In this document: positions 43,267 through 54,211 of the stretch, one piece after another
How the letters are laid out: the number at the start of each line of letters is the position of its first letter
How positions within the stretch are numbered: the first letter of the stretch is position 1
Origin: a bacterium
GTDB lineage: Bacteria; Pseudomonadota; Alphaproteobacteria; Acetobacterales; Acetobacteraceae
Direction of reading: 5' to 3'
NCBI GenBank assembly: GCA_026224825.1
Contig: JAMFRO010000022.1
Span: 1-64,000 of the forward strand
DNA: 64,000 bases
Notes under the pieces: generated by a model
Told to the model about the DNA's origin: nothing
What the model saw: the letters and a program-made list of their open reading frames with translations, nothing else
Databases searched by the model: none
Translations under genes and position numbers: made by a program

Positions 43267-43823
43267 TCATGCGCGGGCTATGGCGGCTGGCCAAAGGTGA
43301 GCGCGCCGGCATTACCGAATTCGGCGGCGATGCTGTCCATTTTTCCGCCTCTCTGGCGCCGCTCATAGGTATACCCATGGCCCTGGCCATGGTGGTGGCG
43401 CTGCGTGGCGCGTGGCAGCAGGCGCTGCTCGGGTTTCTGGTGCAATTGGCCACTGTGATGCTGCTGCCGCTGGCGGTGTATGAGTTCTCGCGGCTGTTCG
43501 GGCGCGAGCGGTACTGGCTGCGCACCGCGACCGTGCTCAACTGGTCGGTATGGGTGATCCTGCCGGTGGTTTTTGTGGCGGCATTGTTCAGCGCGGTGCT
43601 GGCCAAATGCGGGCTGGGGCTGACGGCGGCTGAGAATTTGGCGCTGGGGCTGATGGCGCTTTATCTGCTGTGGTACCGGCTGTTTGCGCTGGCCGCGGGG
43701 CTTGGGCTGAAATTCTGGCAGGCGGGGTTGATCCTGCTGGTCACCTCCATTGCCATGGCCGGCATTGGCATGGCGCCTAATCTGTTTGGGCTGGGGCTGG
43801 ATTTGACGCTGCCCTTCTCCTGA
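43263..43823 (+). CDS. Hypothetical integral membrane protein
   Basis: A 186-residue protein with about four to five membrane helices (LAPLIGIPMALAMVVAL; QALLGFLVQLATVMLLPLAV; VWVILPVVFVAALFSAVLA; LALGLMALYLLWYRLFALAA; AGLILLVTSIAMAGIGM). It starts inside the dapE stop (ATGA overlap), so it is translationally coupled to dapD-dapE. The family is not recognised and no catalytic motif is seen. A 16-bp tandem duplication covers its stop codon. Confidence 0.75.
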   Translation: MIMRGLWRLAKGERAGITEFGGDAVHFSASLAPLIGIPMALAMVVALRGAWQQALLGFLVQLATVMLLPLAVYEFSRLFGRERYWLRTATVLNWSVWVILPVVFVAALFSAVLAKCGLGLTAAENLALGLMALYLLWYRLFALAAGLGLKFWQAGLILLVTSIAMAGIGMAPNLFGLGLDLTLPFS

Positions 43824-43848
43824 AGAGACAGGCTCCTGAAGAGACAGG
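43817..43848 (+). repeat. 16-bp tandem duplication across a stop codon
   Basis: CTCCTGAAGAGACAGG occurs twice in a row (43817-43832 and 43833-43848). The first copy contains the TGA of the membrane-protein gene; the second lies in the spacer before the RND operon. Confidence 0.9.
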
Positions 43849-44011
43849 GCCGGTTACCTTTTGTCATCAAGCCGTAAAGCGGGGCACGGGACAGACCGGG
43901 TGCAATTGGCTATAGGCTCGCCAGCTTATGGGGGTGGTGGAGTTTGGCTGGTTGAAGATCAACCGCTCCGGCACCAACTTTTCGAACGAGACTTCAGGGG
44001 AGCATCGGCAC

Positions 44012-45244
44012 GTGGCGGAAGCGGCGGCAAAAAAATGGGGGCGTAAGCGCTGGTATGTTCTGGGGGCGGTGGTGCTGCTCATCGCCTTTATCTGGTGGCG
44101 GCATTCCGGCACCGCCACGGCGCATGCCCCGGCCGCGACTACCGTGGGCGTGGTGGCGGCGGTGAGTGGGAGTATGCCGGTAACGCTCGATGAGCTGGGC
44201 ACCGTGACCCCCACCGCAACCGTGACCGTGTTGCCGCAGATTTCCGGTTATATCACCCAGGTGGCGTTTACCGAGGGCGAGACCGTTACGCAGGGGCAGT
44301 TCCTGGTGCAGATCGACCCGCGCCCCTATCAGATACAGTTGGAGCAGGACCAGGCTGCCTATGCCAAGGATGCGGCGGTGCTGGGCCAGGCTAAATCCGA
44401 CCTCGCGCGTTTTGAGAAACTGGCGGCGCAGGACAGCATCTCCGAACAGCAGGTGAGCGACCAGCGTTTTCTGGTGCAGCAGGATGCGGCCACGGTGCAG
44501 GCGGACCAGGCCAATATCGATACCGCCAGATTGGACCTTGTGTATTGCCACATTACCGCGCCGGTGGCGGGCAAGATCGGGCTGCGGCTGGTGGATGTGG
44601 GCAATTACGTGACCTCGGGCAGCAGTACGGGGCTGGCGGTGGTCACCACCGTTTCGCCGACGACGGTGATTTTCTCGGTGGCGCAGACCAATCTTTCCGC
44701 CGTGCTGGTGCGGCTGGGGCAGGGGGCGGTATTGCCCGCCACCGCTTTTGCCAGCGATGACACCACCAAGCTGGAAGACGGTACGCTGGCGGCGGTGGAT
44801 AACCAGGTGAATACCTCGACAGGCATGGTGAGATTACGCGCTACCTACGACAATGCGGATGATGCGTTGTTCCCGAATGAATTCGTGAATGTGCATCTGC
44901 TGGTGGATACGCTCACGAATGCCGTGCTGGTGCCCTCCAGCGCCGTGCAGAGCGGGGCGCCGGGGAGCTATGTGTATGTGCTGCAGCCTGACAACACCGT
45001 GCATGTGCAGGTGGTGAGCACCGGGCCTACGGATGGCACCAACACTGTCATCACCAAGGGTGTGGCCGTGGGCGATGTGGTGGTGACCGATGGCATCGAC
45101 CGGCTGGCCGAGGGGATGAAGGTGCAATTGCCGCCGAATGCGCCGAAGGCTTCCGGTACGGGTAAGGTGGCGGGGCGCCATCACCATCATCTCTGGGGGG
45201 GTGGTGGGAGTAGCGGCAGTGCCAGCGGTGCGCCAACCTCGTGA
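44012..45244 (+). CDS. mdtA: RND efflux periplasmic adaptor (MdtA-type)
   Basis: A 410-residue membrane-fusion protein. It has an N-terminal anchor helix ([17 protein letters not shown]), a lipoyl/barrel-sandwich half starting [20 protein letters not shown], an alpha-hairpin ([20 protein letters not shown]), the second lipoyl half [20 protein letters not shown] and a C-terminal beta-barrel. The tail is unusual: [12 protein letters not shown] followed by Ser/Gly. The GTG at 44012 has AGGGGAG nine bases upstream; an ATG at 43928 without a ribosome site is an alternative. It is the first gene of a four-gene operon, overlapping mdtB by 4 bp. Confidence 0.88.
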   Translation: MAEAAAKKWGRKRWYVLGAVVLLIAFIWWRHSGTATAHAPAATTVGVVAAVSGSMPVTLDELGTVTPTATVTVLPQISGYITQVAFTEGETVTQGQFLVQIDPRPYQIQLEQDQAAYAKDAAVLGQAKSDLARFEKLAAQDSISEQQVSDQRFLVQQDAATVQADQANIDTARLDLVYCHITAPVAGKIGLRLVDVGNYVTSGSSTGLAVVTTVSPTTVIFSVAQTNLSAVLVRLGQGAVLPATAFASDDTTKLEDGTLAAVDNQVNTSTGMVRLRATYDNADDALFPNEFVNVHLLVDTLTNAVLVPSSAVQSGAPGSYVYVLQPDNTVHVQVVSTGPTDGTNTVITKGVAVGDVVVTDGIDRLAEGMKVQLPPNAPKASGTGKVAGRHHHHLWGGGGSSGSASGAPTS

Positions 45245-48200
45245 ACCCGTCCAAACTCTTCATCCTCCGGCCGGTGGCGACGTCGCTGCTGATGATCGCG
45301 TTTGTGCTGGCCGGGCTGGTGTCGTTCCGGTATCTGCCGGTCTCGGCGCTGCCGGATGTGGATTACCCGACCATCCAGGTGCAGACTTTCTATCCTGGTG
45401 CCTCGCCGGATGTAATGGCGTCCTCCGTGACGGCTCCCTTGGAACGCCAGCTTGGCGAGATGGAGGGGCTGAACCAGATGCAATCCTCCAGCTCGGCCGG
45501 GGCGTCCGTTATTACGTTGCAGTTTGGGCTCTCGCTCTCGCTGGATGTGGCGGAGCAGGAGGTGCAGGCGTCGATCAACGCGGCGGGGAATTTGCTGCCA
45601 TCGGACCTGCCGGCGCCGCCGATTTATGCCAAGGTGAACCCGGCCGATGCGCCGGTGATGACGCTGGCGATTACCTCGAAGACCATGAACCTGACCGATG
45701 TGGAGAGCATCGCCAATACGCGGCTGGCCTCGAAGCTTTCGGAGATTCCGGGGGTGGGGCTGGTGACCATCAGCGGTGGGAATACGCCGGCGGTGCGGGT
45801 GGAGGTGAACCCACAGGCGCTGGCTTCCTATGGGCTGTCCATCGATAATATCCGTACTGATATCGGCAATCTCAACGTCAACTCGCCGAAGGGTAGTTTT
45901 TCGGGGCCGACGCAGACCTATACGATTAACGATAACGACCAGATTACCCAGGCGGCTGATTACGCCAAATTGGTGGTGGCTTATAAGAACGGCACGCCGG
46001 TTTATCTGGGCGATGTGGCGAAGATTATTTCGGCGCCGGAGAATGCTGAGCTGGGGGCCTGGGCCAATCGCAAGCCGGCCATCGTGCTGCAGATCCAGCG
46101 CCAGCCGGGGGCCAATGTTATCGCCACGGTGAATCAGATAAAGCGCGCTCTCCCGACTTTCACCGCCGGGCTGCCGGCGGCCATGAGTGTTGCGGTGATG
46201 AGCGATGGCACGACTTCCATCCGCGCCTCGGTGAGCGATGCCGAGTTTGATCTTTTTGTCAGCGTTATTCTGGTGGTGCTGGTCATCTTTTTTTTCCTGC
46301 GGAATTTTCGCGCGACGATTATTCCCAGCATTTCCGTGCCGGTTTCGCTTATCGGCGCGCTGTCGTTCATGTATCTGTTTGGGTTTTCCATCGATAATCT
46401 GTCGCTGATGGCGCTGATCGTGGCGACCGGGTTCGTGGTGGATGATTCGATTGTGATGATCGAGAACATCTCGCGCTATGTGGAGATGGGCGAGAGCCCG
46501 ATGCAGGCGGCGTTGAAGGGGGCGGGGCAGATGGGGTTTACCATCATCTCGCTTACCGCATCGCTGCTGGCGGTATTGATCCCGTTGCTGTTCATGGGCG
46601 ATGTGGTGGGGCGGCTGTTCTCGGAATTCGCCATTACGCTGGCGTGCACCATTGTCATCTCGGCTGTGGTGTCGTTGACTTTGGTGCCGATGCTGTGTTC
46701 GCGGCTGCTGCTGGCGAAGGAGGACACGCATCACAACAGATTTGAGATTTGGGCGGAGGTGCAGTTTAACCGGGTGATCGCGGCCTATGGGCGCGGGTTG
46801 AATGTGGTGCTGGCGCATGTGCGGTTGACTTTGGGTGTGGCGGTGGCGGCACTGGTGCTCACCGTGCTTCTTTATGTTTTTATCCCCAAAGGGTTTTTCC
46901 CGGTGCAGGATACGGGCGTGATTCAGGGCGTGAGCCAGGGGTCGCAGAGCACATCCTATGCCGCCATGGCGACACACCAGCAGGCTTTGGCTGATGCGAT
47001 TCTGAAGGATGCGGATGTGGTCAGCCTGACCTCCAGCATTGGCGTGGATGGCACGAATACCACGCTGAACCAGGGTAGTTTTCTGATCAATCTGAAACCC
47101 AAGAACGAGCGTAGTCTTTCGGCGGCGCAGATTATCCCGCGGCTTAACCGCGAGGTGGCGGGGGTGCCGGGAATCGCGCTGTTTTTGCAGCCGGTGCAGA
47201 GCCTGACGCTGAATACCACCATCTCGCCGACGCAGTATCAGTTTGTGCTGGAGGATCCGAATTCGGCGGATTTCACCACCTATGTGCCGCTGTTGATGGC
47301 GAAACTTCAGGCCTTGCCGCAGCTTACCGATGTGGCGAGCGGGTTGCAGGCGAGCGGGCTGGCGGTGTTTATCAATATCGACCGGACCAATGCGGCGCGG
47401 TTTGGGATTACCCCGGCGACGGTGGATTCAGCTTTGTATGATGCCTTCGGCCAGCGGATCATCTCCACGATTTTTACGGAGACGGATCAGTATCGCGTGG
47501 TGATGGGGACCGATGCCAAGCAGATGAATTCCGTGGCGGCGCTGGGGCGGATCTATTTGCCGTCATCCTCTTCCACCGGCGGGCAGGTGCCGCTCTCGGC
47601 GATTGCGACGTTTACGGTGGAGCAGAAGCCGCTGGTGATTGAGCATCTGGGGCAGTTTCCGGCGACGACCATCTCCTTCAACCTGGCGCCTGGTTATTCG
47701 CTGGGCCAGGCGGTGGATGCGATCAATGCTGCGGAGGCGGCGTTGAAACTGCCGGCGGCGATTCAGACGAATTATCTGGGGGCGGCGGCGTCTTTCCAGA
47801 GCTCGCTCAGCAATGAGGTGTTTTTGCTGCTGGCCGCGATCATCACCGTGTATATCGTGCTGGGCGTGCTGTATGAGAGTTTTGTCCATCCCGTAACGAT
47901 TTTGTCGACTTTGCCGTCTGCCGCCATCGGCGCGCTGTTCTTTCTGTGGGTTTCCGGCGAGGGGCTGGGGGTGATCGGGATTATCGGCATCGTGCTGCTT
48001 ATCGGTATCGTGAAGAAGAACGCGATCATGATGATCGATTTCGCGCTGGCGGCGGAGCGGCATGAGGGCAAGAATTCGCGTGAGGCGATTCATGAGGCGG
48101 CGCTGCTGCGCTTCCGCCCGATTTTGATGACCACGCTGGCGGCGATGTTCTCTGGATTGCCGCTGATTTTTGGTGGGGGCATGGGCTCGGAATTGCGCCA

Positions 48201-48336
48201 GCCGCTTGGCATTGCCATTGTCGGTGGGTTGCTGGTGAGCCAGGTGCTGACTTTGTTTACCACGCCGGCGATTTATCTGGCGTTTGATGGGCTGTCGCGG
48301 CGGCTGCGGCCCAAATCGCCCCAAATAACGCCATGA
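45241..48336 (+). CDS. mdtB: RND multidrug efflux transporter (MdtB-type)
   Basis: A 1031-residue inner-membrane proton/drug antiporter of the HAE1 group. The N-terminus [20 protein letters not shown], the periplasmic [19 protein letters not shown], and helix [19 protein letters not shown] with the proton-relay Asp pair are visible. MdtB and MdtC normally form a heterotrimer. The start is GTG overlapping the mdtA stop, and the 3' end overlaps mdtC by 4 bp. Substrates are unknown. Confidence 0.92.
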   Translation: MNPSKLFILRPVATSLLMIAFVLAGLVSFRYLPVSALPDVDYPTIQVQTFYPGASPDVMASSVTAPLERQLGEMEGLNQMQSSSSAGASVITLQFGLSLSLDVAEQEVQASINAAGNLLPSDLPAPPIYAKVNPADAPVMTLAITSKTMNLTDVESIANTRLASKLSEIPGVGLVTISGGNTPAVRVEVNPQALASYGLSIDNIRTDIGNLNVNSPKGSFSGPTQTYTINDNDQITQAADYAKLVVAYKNGTPVYLGDVAKIISAPENAELGAWANRKPAIVLQIQRQPGANVIATVNQIKRALPTFTAGLPAAMSVAVMSDGTTSIRASVSDAEFDLFVSVILVVLVIFFFLRNFRATIIPSISVPVSLIGALSFMYLFGFSIDNLSLMALIVATGFVVDDSIVMIENISRYVEMGESPMQAALKGAGQMGFTIISLTASLLAVLIPLLFMGDVVGRLFSEFAITLACTIVISAVVSLTLVPMLCSRLLLAKEDTHHNRFEIWAEVQFNRVIAAYGRGLNVVLAHVRLTLGVAVAALVLTVLLYVFIPKGFFPVQDTGVIQGVSQGSQSTSYAAMATHQQALADAILKDADVVSLTSSIGVDGTNTTLNQGSFLINLKPKNERSLSAAQIIPRLNREVAGVPGIALFLQPVQSLTLNTTISPTQYQFVLEDPNSADFTTYVPLLMAKLQALPQLTDVASGLQASGLAVFINIDRTNAARFGITPATVDSALYDAFGQRIISTIFTETDQYRVVMGTDAKQMNSVAALGRIYLPSSSSTGGQVPLSAIATFTVEQKPLVIEHLGQFPATTISFNLAPGYSLGQAVDAINAAEAALKLPAAIQTNYLGAAASFQSSLSNEVFLLLAAIITVYIVLGVLYESFVHPVTILSTLPSAAIGALFFLWVSGEGLGVIGIIGIVLLIGIVKKNAIMMIDFALAAERHEGKNSREAIHEAALLRFRPILMTTLAAMFSGLPLIFGGGMGSELRQPLGIAIVGGLLVSQVLTLFTTPAIYLAFDGLSRRLRPKSPQITP

Positions 48337-51300
48337 ACATCTCGGCCGTTTTCATCCGCCGGCCGGTGGCGACGATCCTGCTCACTTTGGGCATCGCGCT
48401 GTCCGGCATTCTCGGCTTTGTGAAAATGCCGGTGGCGCCGCTGCCGTCGATCGCCTTTCCCACCATCCAGGTGATGGCGCAGATGGCGGGGGCCAGCCCG
48501 GACAGTATGGCCTCGACCGTGGCGGAGCCGCTGGAGCGGCATCTGGGCAGTATTGCCGATGTGACGGAGATGACCTCGCAATCGGGCGTGGGCACCACGC
48601 GCATCACCTTGCAGTTCGGGTTGGACCGCAACATCAACGGTGCGGGGCGCGATGTGGAGGCGGCGATCCAGGCGGCGCGGGCGGATCTGCCGACCAGCCT
48701 GCGCTCCAACCCGACCTACAATAAATTCAACCCGGCCGATGCGCCGATCATGGTGCTGGCGCTCACCTCCGATACGCTGACGTCTGCCCAGCTCTATGAT
48801 TCCGCCGATACCGTGCTGGAGCAGCAATTCTCGCAGATCAGCGGCGTGGGGGATGTAGAGCTTGGCGGCGCGGCGCTGCCGGCGGTGCGGGTGGAGCTGG
48901 AGCCGGGGCCGCTGGCCACTTATGGCATCGGGCTGGAGGATGTGCGGGCGGCGATTGCGGCGGCCAATGCCAATGCGCCGAAGGGTTATTTCAACGCCGC
49001 CTCCGGGGCGCGGTATCAGATTTATACCAATGACCAGGCGACATTGGCGTCGCAATACCGGGACCTGGTCATCGCCTATCGCAATAACCAGGCGGTGCGG
49101 CTGTCGGATATCGCGGATGTGTCGGATTCGGTCGAAAATTTGCAGAACGCCGGCTATTTCAATGGCAAGCCCGCGGTGCTGGTCATCATCCATCCGAGCC
49201 CGAATGCGAATATCATCCAGACCGTGGATGCGATTAAAGCCCTGCTGCCGCAGTTGAAGGCGGCGCTGCCGCCGGCGGTAGATATCGGTGTGGCCATGGA
49301 CCGTAGCCAGTCCATCCGCGCCGCGTTGGGGGATACCGAGCTCACTTTGTTTATTGCAGTGCTGCTGGTGGTGGGGGTGGTATATGTGTTTCTGCGCTCG
49401 CCGCGCGCGACGCTCATTCCGGGGCTGGCCGTTCCGGTGTCCATTCTGGGTACGTTCGGGCCTATGTATCTGCTGGGGTTTTCCATCGATAATCTCTCGC
49501 TGATGGCGCTGACCATCGCGGTGGGGTTTGTGGTGGATGATGCGGTGGTGGTGACGGAAAACACCATGCGGCATCTGGAGGCCGGGATGGAACCGCGCGA
49601 GGCGGCACTGCGCGGCGGGGCGGAGGTGAGTTTCACCGTGCTCTCGATGAGCGCCTCGCTGATCGCGGTATTTCTGCCGATTCTGCTGATGCCGGGGCTG
49701 CTTGGCCGGCTGTTTCAGGAGTTTGCCGAGACGTTGTCGATCGCCATTGTCATTTCGCTGGTGGTGTCGCTCACCACCACGCCGATGCTGTGCGGGTTGC
49801 TGCTGCGCGCCAGTGAGAACCATGGCAAAAGCCGTTTCCGTTTGGTGAACTGGCTGGAATCCGGCTTTGAGGCGGTGCATCGTTTTTACGAGCGCTCCTT
49901 GCGCTGGGCCTTGAACCATGCCCGGCTGGTGGGGTTCTCACTCATCGTCACCATCATCCTCAACGTCGTGCTGTTCATCATCGTGCCGAAAGGGTTTTTC
50001 CCCGAGCAGGATACCGGGCTGGTCATCGGCAATATCACCGCTGATCAATCCATCTCCTTCGACGCGATGAAGAAGAAACTGCTGCAACTGCAGACGATTA
50101 TTCAGGATGATCCGGGGGTGCAGGCGGTGGCCGGGTTTACCGGCGGGCATTCCACCAATAGCGGGTTTCTGTTCGTCACGCTCAAACCTATTGGCCAGCG
50201 GCATGTCAGCGCCACCGCTATCGTTGGGCGCTTGCGCAAGCCGTTGAGCCAGATTGCCGGGGCGCAGACTTTTTTGGTGCCGGCGCAGGATTTGCGCGTG
50301 GGCGGGCGGCAGAGCAATGCCGAGTATCAGTATACGCTGAAGAGCGATAATGCGCAGGATTTATATACCTGGACGCCGAAGATCGTGGCCGCCTTGCAGA
50401 AGGATAAAACGCTGGTCGATGTGAATTCCGATGTGCAGCAGGGCGGGCTGGAGACGGATATAAAAATCGACCGGGCGCAGGCGGCGCGCTATGGCATTAC
50501 ACCGGAGCAGATTGACCAGACGCTGTACGATGCTTTTGGCCAGCGCACGGTTTCCACCATTTATAACGAGCTGAACCAGTATGAGGTGGTGATGGAATTC
50601 GCCCCCAAATACCAGCAGACGCCGAATGATCTCGCGCGCATCTATGTTTCCACCTCGGGCGGCACGGCGAGCGGTACGTCCTCCAGCCAGCTCACCACCG
50701 GCTCGGTGACCAGCAGCAGCACAACGGCGGCCAGTGCGGTCTCCGCCGTGGCGCTGGATTCGGCGACGAATGCGGCGGTCAATTCCATCGCCGCGAGCGG
50801 GCATTCCTCGGGCTCGTCCGGTGCGGCGGTGAGCACCAATCAGGAAACCATGGTGCCGCTTGCCGCTTTTGCCAGCATCGTGCCCGGTTCCACGCCCATT
50901 TCCGTGAACCATGACGGCGGGCAGGCCTCCGCCACCATCTCATTCTCGTTGCCGCAGGGTGTGGCGCTGAGCGTGGGGGCGGCGGCGATTGAGAAGACCA
51001 TGGGGCAGCTCGATGTGCCGCTGACCATGACGGGGAGTTTTGCCGGCACGGCGGCGGCGTTTCAGTCCTCCTCCGCCTCCGAGCCGTTGCTGATTCTGGC
51101 GGCGCTTGTGACGGTGTATATCGTGCTGGGGATTTTGTATGAGAGCACCATCCATCCGCTTACCATCATCTCCACCATCCCTTCGGCCGGGCTGGGGGCG
51201 ACGTTGATTTTGCTGGTGCTCAACACGCCGCTTACCATCATTGCGCTCATTGGGATTATTCTGCTGATCGGTATTGTGAAGAAGAATGCGATTCTGATGA

Positions 51301-51629
51301 TTGATTTCGCGCTGCAACTGGAGCGCGGGGAGAATTTGCCGCCCGAGGAGGCGATTTTCCGGGCGGCCTCGTTGCGGTTCAGGCCGATTCTCATGACCAG
51401 CTTTGCCGCCATCCTCGGTGCCGTGCCGCTGGCGGTGGGGCTGGGGCAGGGGGCGAGTTTGCGGCAGCCTTTGGGGCTCACCATCATCGGCGGGCTTGCG
51501 GTGAGCCAGGCGCTGACGCTGTACACCACGCCGGTGGTGTATCTGTGGCTGGACCGGCTGGGGGCCAAATTGCGCGGCGGGCAGGATAAAGCGGCCCCGC
51601 GCGCGGGTAGCATTGTGGAGGCTCTATGA
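48333..51629 (+). CDS. mdtC: RND multidrug efflux transporter (MdtC-type) with Ser/Thr-rich insertion
   Basis: A 1098-residue HAE1-type antiporter starting [20 protein letters not shown], with the Asp pair in [14 protein letters not shown] and [15 protein letters not shown] near the end. It is about 65 residues longer than its MdtB partner because of a Ser/Thr/Ala-rich insertion at roughly residues 772-835 ([20 protein letters not shown], then [14 protein letters not shown]), in the second periplasmic loop. It overlaps both mdtB and the outer-membrane gene by 4 bp. Confidence 0.92.
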   Translation: MNISAVFIRRPVATILLTLGIALSGILGFVKMPVAPLPSIAFPTIQVMAQMAGASPDSMASTVAEPLERHLGSIADVTEMTSQSGVGTTRITLQFGLDRNINGAGRDVEAAIQAARADLPTSLRSNPTYNKFNPADAPIMVLALTSDTLTSAQLYDSADTVLEQQFSQISGVGDVELGGAALPAVRVELEPGPLATYGIGLEDVRAAIAAANANAPKGYFNAASGARYQIYTNDQATLASQYRDLVIAYRNNQAVRLSDIADVSDSVENLQNAGYFNGKPAVLVIIHPSPNANIIQTVDAIKALLPQLKAALPPAVDIGVAMDRSQSIRAALGDTELTLFIAVLLVVGVVYVFLRSPRATLIPGLAVPVSILGTFGPMYLLGFSIDNLSLMALTIAVGFVVDDAVVVTENTMRHLEAGMEPREAALRGGAEVSFTVLSMSASLIAVFLPILLMPGLLGRLFQEFAETLSIAIVISLVVSLTTTPMLCGLLLRASENHGKSRFRLVNWLESGFEAVHRFYERSLRWALNHARLVGFSLIVTIILNVVLFIIVPKGFFPEQDTGLVIGNITADQSISFDAMKKKLLQLQTIIQDDPGVQAVAGFTGGHSTNSGFLFVTLKPIGQRHVSATAIVGRLRKPLSQIAGAQTFLVPAQDLRVGGRQSNAEYQYTLKSDNAQDLYTWTPKIVAALQKDKTLVDVNSDVQQGGLETDIKIDRAQAARYGITPEQIDQTLYDAFGQRTVSTIYNELNQYEVVMEFAPKYQQTPNDLARIYVSTSGGTASGTSSSQLTTGSVTSSSTTAASAVSAVALDSATNAAVNSIAASGHSSGSSGAAVSTNQETMVPLAAFASIVPGSTPISVNHDGGQASATISFSLPQGVALSVGAAAIEKTMGQLDVPLTMTGSFAGTAAAFQSSSASEPLLILAALVTVYIVLGILYESTIHPLTIISTIPSAGLGATLILLVLNTPLTIIALIGIILLIGIVKKNAILMIDFALQLERGENLPPEEAIFRAASLRFRPILMTSFAAILGAVPLAVGLGQGASLRQPLGLTIIGGLAVSQALTLYTTPVVYLWLDRLGAKLRGGQDKAAPRAGSIVEAL

Positions 51630-53080
51630 AGCGATACTGTTTTCTCTCTCTTCTGGCCTTGTCCTCTTGCATGGTGGGGCCGGATTATCACAAGCCCAAG
51701 CTTGATGTGGCGCCTGCGTATAAAACCGCGCCGGGCTGGGTGCAGGCTAGCCCGAATGATGGCGCGCCCAAGGGTGAGTGGTGGGTCAGCTTCAACGACC
51801 CGTTGCTGAACCAGTTGGAGCCGCAGGTGGCGGTGAACAATGCCACGGTGAAGGCGGATTATTTTGCCTATATGCAGGCGGCGGCGCTGGTGAAGGAGGC
51901 GCAAGGTTCGCTCTTCCCCACTTTGGGCCTCACCGGTAGTGCCACGCGGGCCAGCGGCAGCAGCAGCGGCAGCAGCACCTCCTCATCCGGCCAGTTCAGC
52001 TCCGGGCCCAGCACCTCAGGCACGTTCGAGGGTCAGGCGAGCTGGGTGCCCGATATCTGGGGCAAGATCCGTCGCCAGATCCAGGAGAACACCGCCGCTG
52101 CCCAGGTGAGTGCGGCGGACCTGGCCAATGCCTCGCTGAGTGCTGAGGCGGCGCTGGCCACGGATTATGTGAACCTGCGCACCGCCGATGCCTCCATCAC
52201 TCTGTATCAGCAGACGGTGGCGGCCTATCAGCGTAGCCTGCAGATAACCCTGAACCAGGCGGCGGCGGGAACGGCGGCGCCATCCGATGTGATCACCGCC
52301 CGTACCGCGTTGGAGGGGGCGCAATCCTCGCTCATCGCCGCCGGGGCGACGCGGGCGCAGTATGAGCACGCCATTGCGGTGCTGACCGGGCAGTTGCCTG
52401 AGAATTTCGCCATCGCCCCCGGAACGCAGATACAAGATGTGCCGCTGGCCCCGGCCGGCGTGCCTTCCACGCTGCTGGAGCGCCGCCCGGACATTGCGGC
52501 GGCCGAGCGCAATATGGCTGAGCAGAATGCCGCCATCGGCGTGGCGGTGGGGGCTTATTATCCGGATATCACCCTCTCCGCTTTGGGCGGTTATAGTGCG
52601 GACCCCATCGGCGGGCTGTTCAACGTGTCCCACGCGCTATGGTCCCTGGGGGCGGATGCCTCGGAGACGGTGTTTGAGGGTGGGATACGCAGCTCGGCCG
52701 TGAGTGCCGCCGGGTTTGCCTATAACGAGGCCGAGGAAAATTATCGTGGCACCGTACTGGCGGCCTTCCAGAGCACTGAGGACGATCTCTCCAATCTGAC
52801 GATTTATGCCGCCCAGGCGCAGGTGGAGGCGCAGGCTGTGGCCGATGCCGGGCGGGCGGCGCAGATAGCGCTGAATGAATACCAGGCCGGGACGGTGGCC
52901 TACACCACCGTGGTTACGGCCCAGGTAACGCTGTTGCAGGCGCAGCAGACCGCTCTGTCCATCCAGCAGCAGCGCCTGCTGGCGGCGGTGGCGCTGTACC
53001 AGGACCTGGGCGGCGGTTTTACGTCCACCGACCTGCCGAGTGCGGCGAAGTTGCAGGCGGGCCTGCCTTTCGCGCCCTAG
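51626..53080 (+). CDS. Outer-membrane efflux lipoprotein, NodT/OprM family
   Basis: A 484-residue TolC-like channel. The lipoprotein signal [15 protein letters not shown] is followed by MVGPDYHKP, the family start. The coiled-coil hairpin repeats (LEGAQSSLIAAGATRAQYEH; LLERRPDIAAAERNMAEQNA) are typical of NodT proteins. A Ser-rich segment near 110-130 (ASGSSSGSSTSSSGQFSSG) is unusual. It closes the mdtABC operon, so the locus encodes a complete tripartite pump. Confidence 0.92.
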   Translation: MKRYCFLSLLALSSCMVGPDYHKPKLDVAPAYKTAPGWVQASPNDGAPKGEWWVSFNDPLLNQLEPQVAVNNATVKADYFAYMQAAALVKEAQGSLFPTLGLTGSATRASGSSSGSSTSSSGQFSSGPSTSGTFEGQASWVPDIWGKIRRQIQENTAAAQVSAADLANASLSAEAALATDYVNLRTADASITLYQQTVAAYQRSLQITLNQAAAGTAAPSDVITARTALEGAQSSLIAAGATRAQYEHAIAVLTGQLPENFAIAPGTQIQDVPLAPAGVPSTLLERRPDIAAAERNMAEQNAAIGVAVGAYYPDITLSALGGYSADPIGGLFNVSHALWSLGADASETVFEGGIRSSAVSAAGFAYNEAEENYRGTVLAAFQSTEDDLSNLTIYAAQAQVEAQAVADAGRAAQIALNEYQAGTVAYTTVVTAQVTLLQAQQTALSIQQQRLLAAVALYQDLGGGFTSTDLPSAAKLQAGLPFAP

Positions 53081-53113
53081 AGCATGATCGCTTCAAGTGC
53101 GATCATGCTCTAG
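53077..53113 (+). terminator. Long perfect hairpin at the end of the RND operon
   Basis: 15-bp arms CTAGAGCATGATCGC (53077-53091) and GCGATCATGCTCTAG (53099-53113) surround a 7-base loop. The arm contains the operon stop codon and is followed by CTATTTTTG. It probably terminates transcription or protects the mRNA end. The GAGCATGATCGC core is also a recurrent intergenic repeat in alphaproteobacteria. Confidence 0.75.
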
Positions 53114-53280
53114 CTATTTTTGAGAGGCGGACCTCAACCGATCGCGCTCTAATTCAAATTTATTTAATAATTTTATGCCCTTGGCGTGATCTGTGAGGCC
53201 GGGCCGGCCGTATAAGGTTCGGCTCGACAGGGGGTTTTTGGCTTTTGGCGGTGCCGCGTAAACCTAGATTGAGGTGAGGC

Positions 53281-53697
53281 ATGGCCTATTCATTGCTCTA
53301 TGTCAGCAAAACGCTGCTGCAACCGCCGCAGTCCGAGGCGCAGGTGACCGAGATCGCCGCCGCCGCGCGCGGGCGTAATGCCTGGTTGGGGGTTACCGGC
53401 GCGCTGGTCGCCACCAGTACTTATTTCGCGCAATTGCTGGAAGGCGCGCAGCCGGCGGTGGAGGAGCTGATGGCCAGCATCGAGGATGACCCGCGGCATA
53501 TGCGGGTCAGGATCATCCGTACCGCAGAGGAAAAGCGCCGTTTTGGCGACTGGTCGATGGTGTACACCGGCTATGCCGGCTTGGTGGACCGCCATATCGC
53601 GCCGTTTTTCTCCTCGCTGCCGCCGGGCGATGTGGCGTATCTGGCCACAAGGCTGGTGGGGCTGATGGAGGAATATGCCCGCCTGCCGGCGGACTAA
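53281..53697 (+). CDS. BLUF-domain blue-light sensor protein
   Basis: A 138-residue single-domain flavin photoreceptor. Key positions are Tyr7 (SLLYVSK), Asn33 (GRNAWLGVTGAL) and Gln51 (YFAQLLEGAQPAVEELM), followed by DDPRHMRVRII and FGDWSMVY. The spacing from Tyr to Asn is two residues longer than usual; Asn to Gln is normal (18). No output domain is fused, so it must signal through a partner. It stands alone with GAGGTGAG before the ATG. Confidence 0.9.
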   Translation: MAYSLLYVSKTLLQPPQSEAQVTEIAAAARGRNAWLGVTGALVATSTYFAQLLEGAQPAVEELMASIEDDPRHMRVRIIRTAEEKRRFGDWSMVYTGYAGLVDRHIAPFFSSLPPGDVAYLATRLVGLMEEYARLPAD

Positions 53698-53875
53698 ATG
53701 GGCCGCACTTGTATTGCTTGCCGCGCCGCGCAAAAGCGCGTATGTACGTTGCACAGCGCTTTTCGTTCTGCCGTTGTTGCGTGCTTTTTCTGCTTTTTGC
53801 GGTCCGGCCCTCCACACGATTGAAGAGTTTTTTGGCTCGCGCGTTGCGGGTTGCTGTATGTGAGGAGTTGCGATT

Positions 53876-54082
53876 ATGGCAACAGGTACCGTTAAGTGGT
53901 TTAACCCGACCAAGGGCTATGGTTTCATTCAGCCGGACGACGGCTCCAAGGATGTGTTCGTGCACATCTCCGCCGTCGAGCGCGCCAATCTTGGCTCGCT
54001 GAACGAAGGCCAGAAGATTGCCTACGAAGCCAAGCCGGGCCAGCAGGGCAAGGTTTCGGCCGAGAACCTCAAAGCCGCTTAA
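53876..54082 (+). CDS. Cold-shock protein, CspA family
   Basis: A 68-residue single cold-shock domain with RNP1 KGYGFIQP and RNP2 DVFVHIS, starting TGTVKWFNPTKGYGF. It binds single-stranded RNA/DNA. The ~180 bp upstream region could be a structured 5' leader as in other csp genes. A strong terminator follows. Confidence 0.96.
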   Translation: MATGTVKWFNPTKGYGFIQPDDGSKDVFVHISAVERANLGSLNEGQKIAYEAKPGQQGKVSAENLKAA

Positions 54083-54103
54083 TAGCGCTTTGGTGTGAAT
54101 GAG

Positions 54104-54134
54104 AGGGCGGTGCAGCGATGCACCGCCCTTTTTG
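54104..54134 (+). terminator. Rho-independent terminator of the cold-shock gene
   Basis: A 10-bp stem AGGGCGGTGC/GCACCGCCCT (54104-54113 and 54120-54129) is followed by a run of T. Confidence 0.93.
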
Positions 54135-54160
54135 TGTTTCGGGACTGGGAGGCGGCACGA

Positions 54161-54185
54161 AAGGGATGGGCTGCGCCCATCCCTT
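54161..54185 (-). terminator. Hairpin downstream of the Hint-protein gene
   Basis: A perfect 11-bp stem AAGGGATGGGC/GCCCATCCCTT with a 3-base loop lies 27 bp after the Hint gene stop on the minus strand. The U-tract is short, so this is a probable but not certain terminator. Confidence 0.6.
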
Positions 54186-54211
54186 GGGTTGCTCGCTTTC
54201 CTCTTTCAGGT

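Noticed and set aside
45187-49919. Long minus-strand frames opposite mdtB and mdtC
   Set aside because: Products are Arg/His/Gln-rich with no domain, and the plus-strand RND transporters are unmistakable.
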